Shown here piece after piece: positions 24,301-35,548 of a stretch of DNA of 64,000 bases. Origin of the DNA: Plantactinospora endophytica (lineage in GTDB: Bacteria > Actinomycetota > Actinomycetes > Mycobacteriales > Micromonosporaceae); assembly GCF_016862915.1 (NCBI RefSeq), contig NZ_BONW01000021.1, forward strand, positions 124,001 through 188,000, read 5' to 3'. The notes beneath the pieces were generated by a model. That model did no database searches. It was not told the origin of the DNA and saw only the letters and a program-made list of their open reading frames with translations. Both the position numbers and the translations under genes were made by a program. The first letter of the stretch is position 1. Each line of letters opens with the position of its first letter.

Positions 24301-26403
24301 GGGCTGCCGTGGTGGTCCCCGATCGTGGTCGGCGGTGCCGTCGCCACCGTGTACGGGGTGACCTCCGTCGTCGCCGCCGATCCCCGGGCCGGGCTGTCCC
24401 GGGCCACCGTCGCCGGAGCGGTCGCCCTGCACGCCGTCGGGGCCAGCTTGGTGCGCCCGTGGACGACCGCCGCCGCGCTCGGCATCGTCGCGCTGATCGG
24501 CGCCGTCGTCGCCGTACTCGCCCGGGTGGTCGGCACCCTCTCCGGGCCGGCCGAGGAGGCCGACTCCTGGTCGATGACGCCGCAGACCGCGCAGATCGGT
24601 GGACTCGGCGCCGGTGGCGCGCTGTTCGCGCTCAGCGGTGCGCTCGCCGCACTGTCCGCCGCACTGGGCTGGTCGGCCGAGGTCGTGGTGCTGGCCACCC
24701 TCGCGGCGGCGAGCCTCGGCGTCGCGGTGGTCGGGCTGGCCCGCCGGCAGGTACCGCAATACCTCCCGTACGCCACGATGGGCATCGTCGGCGGCGCGAC
24801 CGCGACGGCGGTGGCGGCCCTCTTCACCGGCCTGCCCTGGGGCGTGTACGCGGCGGCGGCCGTACTGCTCGGGGTGCTCGCCGAGCTGGTCCGGGCGGTC
24901 ACCCCGGCCCCGACCCCACTGCGGGAACCGATCCGGCGCTGGTCGGTGATGCTCGGCGGCGCGTTCCGGCGGCTGCCCGAGCCGGCCCGGGCCGGCCGCT
25001 GGTCGGTCAGTCCCGCCGTCGGGGCGATGCTCGCCGCCGCCCTGCCGACCGTACTGGCCGTGGCGGCGCTCGCGCCGGCCCTGGTCGCGGCGCTGGTCGA
25101 GCCGTACCAGACGCTCACCCAGATCTGGGACGGGCCGCCGGCCGCGCTCACCGATCCGGAGGTCGGTTACGTCGACGGCGGCAACGTGTTGGCGGCGCTG
25201 CTGCTGACCATCGCGGCCGGGCTGGCCGCCACCGGGTTCAGCGGCGGGCGGCTGGCCCGGGCGGTGCCGGTGGTACTGCCCGGTGCCGCGATCACCCTGC
25301 TGATCACCCCGATCTCGCTCAACCTGGACTGGCCGAACGGCACCCTGGCCGCGCTCGCGGTGTTCGCGATCGCGATGGTCGGGCTGGCGCTGACCCCGCC
25401 GCCGCCGGACGCGGAGGTCGCCCGCTCGCTGCGGCTGACCCGGATCCTGGGCTTCGGCATCGGGCTGGCGGCCGGCGGTGCCGGGCTGGCCGGCGCGCTG
25501 GCCACCCGGGAACTGACCCTGTTCACCCTGGGTGCGGCGGTGGTGGTCGGCGCGGTCGCCGCGCTCGGCGGCCAGACCCAGAACGCCCGCATCCTCGGCT
25601 GGCTCTTCGCCTCGGTGATGGCGCAGACCTTCGTCTTCACCGCCGGCCTGGTGTTCGGGCTCGACAACGCCTGGTCCGCCTTCGGGGTACTGGCGGTGGG
25701 TGCGGTCCTGCTGCTGGTGGCGGCGATGCTGCCCCGGCTGCGCCGACCGGAGGCGATGCGCGAGGCGGCCACTGTCGAATGGTCCGGGTACGCCGCCGCG
25801 CTGCTCGCCGCCGCGCTCGCCTACGACTCGCCCCGGCACATCGCCGCGCTGCTCGCCGCCTGGGGGGCCGTGCTCGGCATGGCGGCGGTACGCCCGTACC
25901 GCAGTCCGGTCGAGCGGCGGACGCTCTTCTGGGCGGCGGTCGGCTGCGAGATCGTCGCCTGGTGGATGCTGATGGCGCTGGCCGACGTGGCCCTGCCGGA
26001 GGCGTACACGCTGCCGTTCGCCGCGCTGGCGCTGCTGGTCGGCCTGCTGGAACTGCGGCACCGTTCCGACCTGAGCAGTTGGGTCGCGTACGCTCCCGCG
26101 CTGGTGGCGGCGTTCCTGCCCAGTCTGGTGATCGTGTTCGCCGGCAACGACAGCGCCGTCCGGCAGGTGTTGCTGCTGCTCGGCGGGGTGGCCACGCTGA
26201 TCTGGGGCTCCTACCGGCGGCAGCAGGCCCCGGTGATCATCGGGGCGGTGGTCACCGCGCTCGCCGCGCTGCGTGCCCTGTTCAGCTTCGGCCCGTGGCT
26301 GGTGCTGATCCCGGTCGGTCTGCTGTTGCTGGCCTTCGGGGCGAGCAACGAGAACCGGCGCCGCACCCAGGAGCGGTTCCGGGCGGTACGCGGCATGCGC
26401 TGA
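21307..26403 (+). CDS. Giant polytopic membrane protein, SCO7613 C-terminal-domain family
   Basis: A 1698-residue protein. The N-terminus is a zinc ribbon with cysteines at 7, 10, 20 and 23 (QCSSCGREIEP, NCPNCGAEQL). A helical, probably coiled-coil stretch follows (about residues 30-75), then a basic Pro-rich linker with a run of nine prolines. From ~165 to the end come about forty Ala/Val/Leu-rich membrane helices. A charged cytosolic loop (~340-425) interrupts them. The architecture matches proteins annotated in actinomycetes as SCO7613 C-terminal domain-containing membrane proteins; their function is not known. GTG 21307 has GGAGGGGG upstream. It is by far the longest gene here. Confidence 0.82.
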   Translation: MSTTYQCSSCGREIEPAPNCPNCGAEQLQWADDVARIERSIADMKIREAALAKEQKNIASQMQAALFQRDILSHAADQRRKQNTKPRRVIRRKANRRPPTAAPGTAPGTAPGGPPPRVPRQPRSGGTDRMPSAAPPPPPPPPPGAEPAWDDGKSRPEASTREVQNILLGLGALLLGIAAVVFVAVALSSLDDFSRVAILVLATVLLLAVPPRMARRGLSATAETVAAVGLLLVPLTGYSLWTVNRFGGSGVPASFFAGLTLLFTAVVAAGYAVATGLNAPRYAAVLAVQPILPLATYAWITGPAGWTVVLVVVALGNLYLSRLFGDDGRLTGWPARFRAAPDLPVDLRPPGSDRTTPTRGRPDDRPHRTSDDPADPDRDDTEAGPAGPDRPETFPEEADAVVQGDPAQTGPGRRVRAPGTGRPTASTPWVKELALTLHGVAFAVAVICGVVALVDAETVPAAARAGLALLLAAGVGMVGALVLRRPPLPEIAAGILTLAVIGAAGRVAAVALPGRALVVIAAVIALTGLGVRAVPEAARRGPQLASAAALIVLGIVVAGGALRAALAPIRAALPVWEADLAEYPGKLAEGVGDTSWQLAVTALLLTIAAVLSSPPEVRREFAVVGAALTALAAPASFGLGWVAAPWPPILVAIGIGLVGLTAETRRAALAHAVAAAVVGLAGAASSVVRPGLTAAVLFVLALGGAVVALVPTARSVPVGRWSGLVADWAAGGAAFAFPGAVASFVASAVPVDPTPTVLSVRAATEPVLAASFLAVCAVLCYAAVTQVAQRQISVPLTAGTGLGALAVAVAAFAAPGATFPDTWVGLLLLVSAVLIVLAPSIDNGRRADRLLDGSDIAAAAVTAALVGTLARIAGILGDGAELAAAAFLILVVAAGIRAMPVEWRRGPILGISLAGSIVALIAGWTALSGGLQVLATPGPLWAADLTQWHVSEAGTGWQSPIALVLLAGAAAIALPRPWSYDVSGVCVGLATIGTPAAFGLPWWSPIVVGGAVATVYGVTSVVAADPRAGLSRATVAGAVALHAVGASLVRPWTTAAALGIVALIGAVVAVLARVVGTLSGPAEEADSWSMTPQTAQIGGLGAGGALFALSGALAALSAALGWSAEVVVLATLAAASLGVAVVGLARRQVPQYLPYATMGIVGGATATAVAALFTGLPWGVYAAAAVLLGVLAELVRAVTPAPTPLREPIRRWSVMLGGAFRRLPEPARAGRWSVSPAVGAMLAAALPTVLAVAALAPALVAALVEPYQTLTQIWDGPPAALTDPEVGYVDGGNVLAALLLTIAAGLAATGFSGGRLARAVPVVLPGAAITLLITPISLNLDWPNGTLAALAVFAIAMVGLALTPPPPDAEVARSLRLTRILGFGIGLAAGGAGLAGALATRELTLFTLGAAVVVGAVAALGGQTQNARILGWLFASVMAQTFVFTAGLVFGLDNAWSAFGVLAVGAVLLLVAAMLPRLRRPEAMREAATVEWSGYAAALLAAALAYDSPRHIAALLAAWGAVLGMAAVRPYRSPVERRTLFWAAVGCEIVAWWMLMALADVALPEAYTLPFAALALLVGLLELRHRSDLSSWVAYAPALVAAFLPSLVIVFAGNDSAVRQVLLLLGGVATLIWGSYRRQQAPVIIGAVVTALAALRALFSFGPWLVLIPVGLLLLAFGASNENRRRTQERFRAVRGMR

Positions 26404-26513
26404 CCGCCGCGTCGCCGGCCCCGGACCTTCCCCACTTCCGACACCGTCCCGGGCTCGCCGCGCCGGACACCCGTCCGCGCCGCGAGTCCCGCCGCACGAG
26501 GAGGCCACAGTCG

Positions 26514-27377
26514 ATGAGCGACGCGCGCGGCGCACACCCGGCCGATCCCGGCGGCCCGGCAGATCCACCTACCCCGGCCCGGCAGCGCCGCACCGTGGTC
26601 GCGGCGGCCGTGGTGACGCTGGTGCTGCTGCTCGGCACCGCCTGGTGGTACGTCGCCACCCGCGACGGGCCGACACGCACGCCGCCCGCCCCGGCCGGCC
26701 TGGCGGCGGAGAAGACCGGGCTGACCTGGTGGATGGGCCGGGTGGACCGGGCCGGCAGCCTCTCCGTCTACGTGTCGCGCGCACCCGGCGGCCCGCCGTG
26801 CGCAGGGGCGTGGCTTCCCCGGGCGACGGTCACGGTCGACACCGCCACGGTGACCGTGACGGTGCACGACGACTCCGCGACCGGCATCGGCTGTGCCAGC
26901 GACGACAAGCTGGCCGAACTGAGGATCGACCTTCCGGAGCCGCTGGCCGGTCGGACCGTGCGCGACGGGTACGACGACGGACGTCGCCCGGTCTACCGGG
27001 AAGCGGACCTGCCGGTGGTGCCCGACGGCAGCGACGGCTGGTCCGAGGTGCCGACCACGTTCACCGCGCCACGCCCGGGCGACTACGAGCCGCCCGGCGC
27101 CTGGGCCCTGTCGTACACCCGGTCCGGCGGTCCCGACATCAGGATTCGCGGCTATCCGTCCGGCCACGCCCTGGCCGCCGCGCCCGACACCGATCCGGTC
27201 GGCACGGTCGAGGTGGCCGGCGCCCGGGGCACGATCCACCCGTACGGGGAGGGCCGGTTCCGGCTCCGCTGGGAGGTGCCCGGCACGGTCTACCTGCTGG
27301 ACGTCCTGCCCCGCGAGGGGCAGGCCGGGTCGCTGTCGCAGACTCGGGACGTGTTGGCCCGCGTCGGTGTCGGCTGA
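26514..27377 (+). CDS. Membrane-anchored extracytoplasmic protein of unknown function
   Basis: A 287-residue protein with a ~26-residue cytosolic N-terminus, one membrane helix (RTVVAAAVVTLVLLLGTAWW) and a ~230-residue outside domain. The domain is rich in beta-type segments (ATVTVDTATVTVTVHDDSA). It has two well-separated cysteines (GGPPCAGAW and GIGCASDD) that could form a disulfide. No catalytic motif is seen. ATG 26514 is preceded by GAGGAGG. It follows the giant membrane protein on the same strand by 110 bases and may be cotranscribed. The two could work together in the membrane (inference). Confidence 0.72.
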   Translation: MSDARGAHPADPGGPADPPTPARQRRTVVAAAVVTLVLLLGTAWWYVATRDGPTRTPPAPAGLAAEKTGLTWWMGRVDRAGSLSVYVSRAPGGPPCAGAWLPRATVTVDTATVTVTVHDDSATGIGCASDDKLAELRIDLPEPLAGRTVRDGYDDGRRPVYREADLPVVPDGSDGWSEVPTTFTAPRPGDYEPPGAWALSYTRSGGPDIRIRGYPSGHALAAAPDTDPVGTVEVAGARGTIHPYGEGRFRLRWEVPGTVYLLDVLPREGQAGSLSQTRDVLARVGVG

Positions 27378-27404
27378 CCCGGGCCGGCACGCGTCGCCGC
27401 CCCG

Positions 27405-27920
27405 TCAGGAGGCCTGCCGCTCCAGGGTGGCGCGCAGTGCGGTCTCCTTCTTGGCGACCATCTTCTCCAACTCGACCTGGTACGCCGCCATCCGGTCCCG
27501 GAGCCGCTCGTCCGAGGCGGCCAGGATGCGTACGGCCAGCAGGCCGGCGTTGCGGCCGTTGCCGATCGACACCGTCGCCACCGGGATGCCGGCCGGCATC
27601 TGCACGATCGAGAGCAGCGAGTCCAGCCCGTCCAGGTGCTTGAGCGGCACCGGTACCCCGATCACCGGCAGCGGGGTGGCCGAGGCCACCATGCCGGGCA
27701 GCGCCGCCGCCCCGCCCGCACCGGCGATGATCACCCGGATGCCCCGGCCGGCGGCGGCCTGGGCGTAGTCGATCATCTTGACCGGGGTGCGGTGCGCGGA
27801 GACGACCCCGACCTCGTACTCGACGTCGAACTCGGCCAGCGCCTCGGCCGCCGCGCTCATCACCGGCCAGTCCGAGTCACTACCCATGATCAAGCCGACC
27901 GGCGGCGCCGACTCCGTCAC
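27405..27920 (-). CDS. purE: N5-carboxyaminoimidazole ribonucleotide mutase
   Basis: Converts N5-CAIR to CAIR in purine biosynthesis, partner of purK. The 171-residue protein has the class I PurE motifs: [13 protein letters not shown] (phosphate loop), [11 protein letters not shown] (catalytic His), [15 protein letters not shown] and PVIGVPV. The start is GTG 27920 with GAGGT 7 bases upstream; longer frames overlap purK and have no homology. It lies 22 bases downstream of purK in the same direction, so the two form the standard purKE operon. Confidence 0.96.
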   Translation of the reverse strand: MTESAPPVGLIMGSDSDWPVMSAAAEALAEFDVEYEVGVVSAHRTPVKMIDYAQAAAGRGIRVIIAGAGGAAALPGMVASATPLPVIGVPVPLKHLDGLDSLLSIVQMPAGIPVATVSIGNGRNAGLLAVRILAASDERLRDRMAAYQVELEKMVAKKETALRATLERQAS

Positions 27921-27942
27921 GCCGGCACCTCGCAGCGCTCGC

Positions 27943-29118
27943 TCACGCGTGTCCCTCCCGTAGCCACCAGGCCGCCCGCGCGGCCCGGGCGCGTACCTTC
28001 TCCAGATCGTCACCGAGCACCGTGACGTGCCCGATCTTGCGGCCGGGCCGGACCTGCTTGCCGTAGAGGTGCACCTTGGCGCCCGGGTCCTCGGCGAAGA
28101 GGTGGTGCAGCCGCTCGTCGATCGACATGCCGCCGTCCGGGCCGCCGAGCACGTTCGCCATCACCACCACCGGGGCGGTCAGCGCGGTGTCCCCCATCGG
28201 ATAGTCGAGCACCGCCCGCAGGTGCTGCTCGAACTGCGAGGTCCGGGCGCCCTCGATCGTCCAGTGCCCGGAGTTGTGCGGTCGCATCGCCAGTTCGTTG
28301 ACCACCAGCGCCGGCTCGCCGTCCGGGCCGGTCACCTCGAACAGCTCCACCGCCAGCAGCCCGACCACGCCGAGAGCGGTGGCCAGGTCGATCGCGAGCT
28401 GCTGCGCGCGTACGGCCACCTGCTCCGGCAACCTCGGTGCCGGGGCCAGCACCTCGACACAGATGCCGTCCCGCTGCACGGTCTCCACCACCGGGTACGC
28501 CGCGACCTGCCCGAACGGCGACCGGGCCACCTGCACCGCCAGCTCCCGGCGCAGCGCGACCCGCTCCTCGGCGATCAGCTCCGTCCCGGCGGCGCGCAGC
28601 CGGCCGACCAGCTCGGCGGCCTCGTCGGCGTCGGAGACGACCCAGACACCCCGGCCGTCGTAGCCGCCCCGGGCCGCCTTCAGGATCACCGGCCAGCCCA
28701 GCTCGGCGCCGAAATCGACCAGGTCGTCCGGTTCGGTGACCGGTCGCCAGCGCGGCACGGGCGCGGCCAGCTCGGTCAGCCGCTCCCGCATGGCCCGCTT
28801 GTCCTGGGCGTACAGCAGCGCGTCGGCGGGCGGGTAGACGGCCACCCCGGCGTCGGCGAGCGCCCGGACGTGCCCGGTCGGCACGTGCTCGTGGTCGAAG
28901 GTGACCACGTCACAGCCGTCCGCGAAGTCGCGCAGCGCGGCGAGATCGGTGTGCTGGCCGTACCGGACGTCGGCGGCGACCAGCGCGGCACCGTCCGAGG
29001 GGTCGAGGGCGAGGACGCGGAGCGACTGGCCGAGGGCGATCGCGGCCTGGTGGGTCATCCGGGCCAGTTGGCCGCCACCCACCATGCCGACAACGGGCAG
29101 ACCCGTGCGGGAATCCAT
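27943..29118 (-). CDS. purK: 5-(carboxyamino)imidazole ribonucleotide synthase
   Basis: ATP-grasp ligase making N5-CAIR from AIR, bicarbonate and ATP. The 391-residue length is normal. It has [18 protein letters not shown] at the N-terminus, the ATP-grasp core [19 protein letters not shown], and [18 protein letters not shown] (metal-binding Glu/Asn) near the C-terminus. ATG 29118 is chosen; a TAGGCT -10 candidate lies 10 bases upstream, predicting a leader of only a few bases. The promoter overlaps the 3' end of the gene at 29132. purE follows after 22 bases. Confidence 0.95.
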   Translation of the reverse strand: MDSRTGLPVVGMVGGGQLARMTHQAAIALGQSLRVLALDPSDGAALVAADVRYGQHTDLAALRDFADGCDVVTFDHEHVPTGHVRALADAGVAVYPPADALLYAQDKRAMRERLTELAAPVPRWRPVTEPDDLVDFGAELGWPVILKAARGGYDGRGVWVVSDADEAAELVGRLRAAGTELIAEERVALRRELAVQVARSPFGQVAAYPVVETVQRDGICVEVLAPAPRLPEQVAVRAQQLAIDLATALGVVGLLAVELFEVTGPDGEPALVVNELAMRPHNSGHWTIEGARTSQFEQHLRAVLDYPMGDTALTAPVVVMANVLGGPDGGMSIDERLHHLFAEDPGAKVHLYGKQVRPGRKIGHVTVLGDDLEKVRARAARAAWWLREGHA

Positions 29119-29131
29119 AGCGGGCGCAAGC

Positions 29132-31132
<2,001 letters not shown>

Positions 31133-31193
31133 CCGACGACCATAACCGCTGTACCGGGGAGCCGCTGGGCGTACCGGGTGCGGGGAAGCGCCG

Positions 31194-33944
31194 TCAGGAT
31201 GCGCCGTCGGCGCGCAGCGGCAGGATCCGCGCCTGGGCGGAGTCGAGCAGCGACCGCAGCACGGCGACGATCTTGTCCGACGGCATCGGCCGGAAGAAGT
31301 GGTACCCCTGGGCGGCCGTGCAACCCAGCTCGGCGAGCGCGGCCCGCTGGTCGGCGGTCTCCACCCCCTCCGCCACCACCCGCAACCCCAGCTCCCGGCC
31401 GAGGTCCACGGTGGTCCGGACGATCGCCGCCGCCTCCGGCGACTCCGCCATCTTCATCACGAACGACCGGTCGACCTTCAACTCGTCCACCGAGATCCGG
31501 GTCAGGAAGGTCAGCGACGAGAAGCCGGTGCCGAAGTCGTCGACGGCCAACTGCACGCCCATCGACCGCAGTGCGGAGAGCACCTCGTCGATGACCTCCA
31601 GCTCGCTCATCACCACCGTCTCGGTGATCTCCAGGACGAGCCGGTGTGCCGGTACCTGGTGCCGGCGCAGCGACTCGGCCGGCAGCCGGGGGTCGAGCAG
31701 GCTGCGCGCGGAGAGGTTGATCGAGATCGGTACGTCGAGACCGTGCCGGGCCCAGTCCGCGGCCACCCCGAGCGCCTTGTCCACGACGTAGCGGGTGAAG
31801 GCACCGAGCAGTTCGCTGCCCTCGATGGTCCGGACGAAGTCCGCCGGGGTGAGCCGGCCCCGCCGGGGGTGTCGCCAGCGGATCAGCGCCTCCACCCCGG
31901 TCGGCTCCCCGGTGCAGAGGTCCACCGCCGGCTGGAGCGCGAGTTCGAGCTGGTCGTCGACGTCCAGCGCCTCGCGCAACTCGGCCAGCAGGGCGAGCTT
32001 GTCGGTGCTGGCCGCGTCCCGGGCGCTGTCGTACGACGCCACGCTGCCGCCGCCCTGCTTCGCCTGGTACATCGCGATGTCGGCCCGGCGCAGCAGCTCG
32101 GTCATGTCGGCCGTGCCGGCCCCGGCGACCACCACCCCGACGGAGACCTCCACCGACATCCGCACCCCGGCCACCTCGATCGGGGTGGCCAGCAGCTCGA
32201 CGATCTCCCGGGCCCGGCGCAGCACGTTCGGCATCGGCGGCCGGTCGGTGGCCGGCCCGGCCAGCACCGCCGGGGACGGGATCAGCAGGGCGAACTCGTC
32301 GCCGCCGAGCCGGCCCAGCAACTCGCCGGGACGGACCAGCGCGTCCAGCCGGTCCGCCGTCACCTGGAGCAGCTCGTCACCGGCCGCGTGCCCCAGGGTG
32401 TCGTTGACCTCTTTGAAGTGGTTGATGTCGAGCAGCAGCAGCGCCACCGGATGGTCGTGGCCGAGCTGGTGCAACGCCACGTCACCCTTGCTCAGCAGCG
32501 CCGCCCGGTTGATCAGGTTGGTCAGCGCGTCGTGCACCGCCTCGTACGACGACTGAGCCGTCACCAGCCGGAGCTGACGGTGCGTCGCCGCGTCGTGCAG
32601 CGCGGCGGCCAGCGCGTCGCCGAACGCCGAGAGCGCGTCCTGCTCCCGCTGCCCGGGCGGGGCCGAACGGGGGAACCGGACCCGCAGTTCACCGACCGGG
32701 GACGTGCCCACCACCAGCGGCCGGACGAGTTCCTGGTCGGTACGCCCACCCGTTGCCGGGTCCGGATCGGCGCCGGCACGACCGCCGGCCGGGCCGGTGG
32801 CGGCACGGGTCTCCACCAGGTCGTCACCGACCTGGCTGCCGGCCAGGTCGAGGCCGAGCCGACTGGTGAGCGGAAGCCGACCACCGGACGCGGGGTGACC
32901 GGCCGGCCCACCCGGCTCGCCGGTGTCGCCCCGCTCGGCCGTACTCAGGTCGCGGTACACCACCGGGCGGCCCGGTTCGCCACGGTAGCGCCGCCACCGT
33001 CCGTCGCCACGGCGTACGTCGACTTCGACCCAGTCCGCGCCGAACAGCGCGAGCGGGCCGGCGACCCCGGCGGTGGCGACGCCGTGCTCGTCGAGCTGGT
33101 TGAGTGCGCCGGTGGCCTCGGCAAGGGCCCGCCAGGCGCGGCGCTCGTCGTCGGCCCGGAGCCGGTGACTGTACGTCTGCTGGAGCAGCCAGAGCACCGG
33201 CGGCAGGAAGAGCAGCCAACGCGGGTCGTACTCGACAACGGCCACCACGGCCAGCCCGACGAAGACGTTGCCGACGAACATCAGCAGCTTGCCCTGGAGG
33301 GCGCGCAGCAGTGCCGGCCACAGCCGCTCGCCGTGCCGCAGCGAGAGGGTGAGCCCGACCAGTGAGGCGGTGGCCAGCAGGTAGGTCATCGAGCCGACGG
33401 CCAGCGCGGCGATCAGCGGCGGCGTCAGGTCGGTGACGAAGACCGTGCCCAGCACGTCCGGCGGCGCCGTGCCGAGTGTCCGGGCGACGGTCAGCGCGAC
33501 GGCGACCGCCAGGGCGACCGAGAGGGCCAGCGAGGCGGCGGTGTGCACGACGTCCAGTGCGGAGCGCCGGTCCACGAAGATCGTCAGCAGCGTCCAGGCC
33601 AGTACCGCGCCCAGCAGGGCGGCGGCCGGCAGCCAGCCGGGCGGCACCAGCGAGAGGCCGATGATGAACGACGCCTCGCCCCAGGTGACACTGACCCGAC
33701 CCGTGCCGACCCGAAACCGCAGCCGGAAGAGCTGCGCGACCGTCATCACCCCGGCGACGATGCCGAGCCGGGCCGCCGCCGGCAGCGGGTCGTCGGCCGG
33801 CAGGTCGGTGGGGATCAGCAGGCCGGCAGCGGCGAGTATCACCGCGACGGGCAGGACGGTGAAGGTGAGCACGCGCACCCGACGGGGTGCCGACACGATG
33901 CCGACCAGCGCGAGGAAGCGCCCGGGCCGGCGTTCCGAGGTCAC
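31194..33944 (-). CDS. Membrane-bound GGDEF-EAL c-di-GMP signalling protein
   Basis: A 916-residue protein with about eight membrane helices (residues ~15-260), a GAF-like or degenerate sensor region (~265-440), GGDEF (~450-620) and EAL (~640-890). [11 protein letters not shown] is intact, suggesting diguanylate cyclase activity. The product-inhibition site five residues before it reads RPGE rather than RxxD, so feedback may be weak. The EAL domain keeps [27 protein letters not shown] and VAEGVE, so phosphodiesterase activity is likely. GTG 33944 is chosen; it overlaps the stop codon of a small upstream frame (GTGA), indicating translational coupling. A ligand cannot be read from the sequence. 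Confidence 0.9.
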   Translation of the reverse strand: MTSERRPGRFLALVGIVSAPRRVRVLTFTVLPVAVILAAAGLLIPTDLPADDPLPAAARLGIVAGVMTVAQLFRLRFRVGTGRVSVTWGEASFIIGLSLVPPGWLPAAALLGAVLAWTLLTIFVDRRSALDVVHTAASLALSVALAVAVALTVARTLGTAPPDVLGTVFVTDLTPPLIAALAVGSMTYLLATASLVGLTLSLRHGERLWPALLRALQGKLLMFVGNVFVGLAVVAVVEYDPRWLLFLPPVLWLLQQTYSHRLRADDERRAWRALAEATGALNQLDEHGVATAGVAGPLALFGADWVEVDVRRGDGRWRRYRGEPGRPVVYRDLSTAERGDTGEPGGPAGHPASGGRLPLTSRLGLDLAGSQVGDDLVETRAATGPAGGRAGADPDPATGGRTDQELVRPLVVGTSPVGELRVRFPRSAPPGQREQDALSAFGDALAAALHDAATHRQLRLVTAQSSYEAVHDALTNLINRAALLSKGDVALHQLGHDHPVALLLLDINHFKEVNDTLGHAAGDELLQVTADRLDALVRPGELLGRLGGDEFALLIPSPAVLAGPATDRPPMPNVLRRAREIVELLATPIEVAGVRMSVEVSVGVVVAGAGTADMTELLRRADIAMYQAKQGGGSVASYDSARDAASTDKLALLAELREALDVDDQLELALQPAVDLCTGEPTGVEALIRWRHPRRGRLTPADFVRTIEGSELLGAFTRYVVDKALGVAADWARHGLDVPISINLSARSLLDPRLPAESLRRHQVPAHRLVLEITETVVMSELEVIDEVLSALRSMGVQLAVDDFGTGFSSLTFLTRISVDELKVDRSFVMKMAESPEAAAIVRTTVDLGRELGLRVVAEGVETADQRAALAELGCTAAQGYHFFRPMPSDKIVAVLRSLLDSAQARILPLRADGAS

Positions 33945-34021
33945 GGATCGCCGCCGTTCGCCGGCGGCCGTTGCGCGACATGGCCGTGCCACAACCGGCG
34001 CTGGGCGTCGGGTCTGGTCAT
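33941..34021 (-). CDS. 26-codon upstream frame coupled to the GGDEF-EAL gene
   Basis: ATG 34021 is preceded by a strong GGGAGGGGG Shine-Dalgarno 7-8 bases away. It opens a frame coding MTRPDAQRRLWHGHVAQRPP plus six residues, ending in TGA that overlaps the GTG of the downstream gene. The downstream GTG lacks a good ribosome site of its own. The peptide is basic and has no motif. It is probably a translation-coupling leader rather than a functional protein (inference). Confidence 0.5.
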   Translation of the reverse strand: MTRPDAQRRLWHGHVAQRPPANGGDP

Positions 34022-34047
34022 GTCGGCGCCCCCTCCCGCGCACGGTG

Positions 34048-34077
34048 CGGGGACTTTTGGTCCCCGGCGGAAGGCTA
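34048..34077 (-). promoter_or_regulatory. Promoter with palindrome for the GGDEF-EAL transcript
   Basis: On the minus strand TAGCCT (34077-34072) is a -10 candidate, with TTGCGC upstream at a rather short 15-base spacing. Just downstream lies the inverted repeat CGGGGAC-TTTTG-GTCCCCG (34048-34066), which would sit at the transcript's 5' end. It could be a repressor site or an mRNA hairpin. Confidence 0.45.
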
Positions 34078-34127
34078 AGCCAATCCGATTGAGCGCAACA
34101 GGGGGCGCCTGGCCGGATTAGCGTGAA

Positions 34128-34418
34128 TCATGTCGCGGACGGACTGTTCCGGTCCTGGTGAGGGGTATTGGGAGCGCTTCCACCAGATTCCTCGGTCGGA
34201 ACGGCGTCGACGGAGGTCGTGTCGGTCGCCGACGGCTCGTCGTCCTGCTGGTGCGGGAAGCGGTCGGGCAGCCGGCGCAACCGGGCGTTCATGTTACGGA
34301 TCAACAGGACCGTGGCGATAGCCAGTACGGTGATCAGGAAGAGACCCATCGGTCCGGCCAGGCCACCCGTCCGGGTGTCACCGAAGTTGTTCTGCGCGAG
34401 CACCGCAGTGGTCAACAT
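34128..34418 (-). CDS. Small single-pass membrane protein
   Basis: A 96-residue protein with a short outer N-terminus (MLTTAVLAQNNFGDTR), one helix (GLFLITVLAIATVLLIRNM) and a basic RLRRLPDR stop-transfer. A ~45-residue acidic, Ser/Thr/Pro-rich tail follows. There is no catalytic motif. GGAGG lies 8 bases before ATG 34418. It follows mca by 55 bases in the same direction. A similar small membrane protein accompanies mca in mycobacteria as I recall, which suggests a linked but unknown role. Confidence 0.75.
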   Translation of the reverse strand: MLTTAVLAQNNFGDTRTGGLAGPMGLFLITVLAIATVLLIRNMNARLRRLPDRFPHQQDDEPSATDTTSVDAVPTEESGGSAPNTPHQDRNSPSAT

Positions 34419-34473
34419 GGCTGGAATCCTCCGATGTGGCGGTCTACCACCCCTACGGTACGCCTAGCCGCGC

Positions 34474-35355
34474 TCACCGGACATGCGCGGTCTCGCGTAC
34501 CCCGGCGAAGAGGTCGGACTCGGGCATCGGGCTGTCGACCACCGAGCGGACCAGCTCGAAGTCCTCGGTCGGCCACGCCTGCTGCTGCAACTCCATCGGC
34601 ACGTGGAACCAGAAGCCGTCCGGGTCGACCTGGGTGGCGTGGGCCCGCAACGCGTCGTCGCGGACCGGAAAGTAGCTCGCGCACTCCACCCGGGTGGTGA
34701 TCCGGGGGCCCTTGTCGGGGCGGTCCTCCCAGCGCTCCAGCCACTCCGCGTACGGCGACTCCTTGCCCAGCGCCAGCATCCCCTCGTGCAGCGCCAGGAT
34801 CTTGGCCTTGGAGAAGCCGATGTCGTAGTAGAGCTTCAGCGGCTGCCACGGGGCACCCAGCTCCGGGAAGCGCTCCGGGTCGCCGGCCGCGTCGAACGCC
34901 GCCACGCTGACCTTGTGGCACATGATGTGGTCGGGGTGCGGGTAGCCGCCGTCCTCGTCGTAGGTGGTCACGACGTGCGGACGGAACTCGCGCATCAGCT
35001 TGACCAGCGGTGCCGCCGCGACCGCCACGTCCTGGAGCGCGAAGCAGCCCTCCGGCAGCGGCGGCAGCGGGTCGCCCTCTGGCAGCCCCGAGTCGACGAA
35101 GCCGAGCCAGGCCTGGTCGATGCCGAGGATGGCCCGCGCCGAATCCATCTCGGCCCGGCGGATCTCGGCGATGTTGGCCCAGACGTCCGGCCGGTCGAGC
35201 TTGGGGTTGAGCACGCTGCCCCGCTCGCCGCCGGTGCAGGTGACGACGAGGACCTGCACGCCTTCGGCGACGTATTTCGCCATGGTGGCGGCGCCCTTGC
35301 TCGACTCGTCGTCGGGATGGGCGTGCACGGCCATCAGACGTAGCTGCTCTGCCAA
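34474..35355 (-). CDS. mca: Mycothiol S-conjugate amidase
   Basis: Cleaves mycothiol S-conjugates to a mercapturic acid and GlcN-Ins, detoxifying electrophiles; specific to mycothiol-making actinobacteria. The 293-residue protein shows the LmbE/PIG-L zinc motif AVHAHPDDESSKGAA near the N-terminus, TCTGGERGS, YDEDGGYPHPDHIMCH (third zinc ligand) and the C-terminal ECASYFPVRDDALRAHATQ of Mca/MshB. The start is TTG 35355, with GAGGGAG 8 bases upstream. An internal ATG six codons later is possible, and longer upstream frames lack homology. DUF4307 and greA are divergent, an order shared with mycobacteria. Confidence 0.94.
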   Translation of the reverse strand: MAEQLRLMAVHAHPDDESSKGAATMAKYVAEGVQVLVVTCTGGERGSVLNPKLDRPDVWANIAEIRRAEMDSARAILGIDQAWLGFVDSGLPEGDPLPPLPEGCFALQDVAVAAAPLVKLMREFRPHVVTTYDEDGGYPHPDHIMCHKVSVAAFDAAGDPERFPELGAPWQPLKLYYDIGFSKAKILALHEGMLALGKESPYAEWLERWEDRPDKGPRITTRVECASYFPVRDDALRAHATQVDPDGFWFHVPMELQQQAWPTEDFELVRSVVDSPMPESDLFAGVRETAHVR

Positions 35356-35548
35356 CTTCGGTGCTCCCTCGTGATGCCCGGGCCGGGCCCGGCCCCCCGT
35401 CCGCTGAACCGCCCGCCCTCCGCCGGCCCCGGAAAGGCGGCGAGCCGGTGATGACGACCTGCCACACCCGGCCCGGTCGTCGGCTGAGAAGATGGGCGTA
35501 CCCATTCTTGCCGATACCACCGACAACAGTCCCAGGAGATCCCCGCCG

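Noticed and set aside
34048-34066. DosR/DevR box
   Set aside because: GGGGAC-TTTTG-GTCCCC resembles the hypoxia motif, but the spacer is one base too long and it lies downstream of the predicted -10, not at an activator position.
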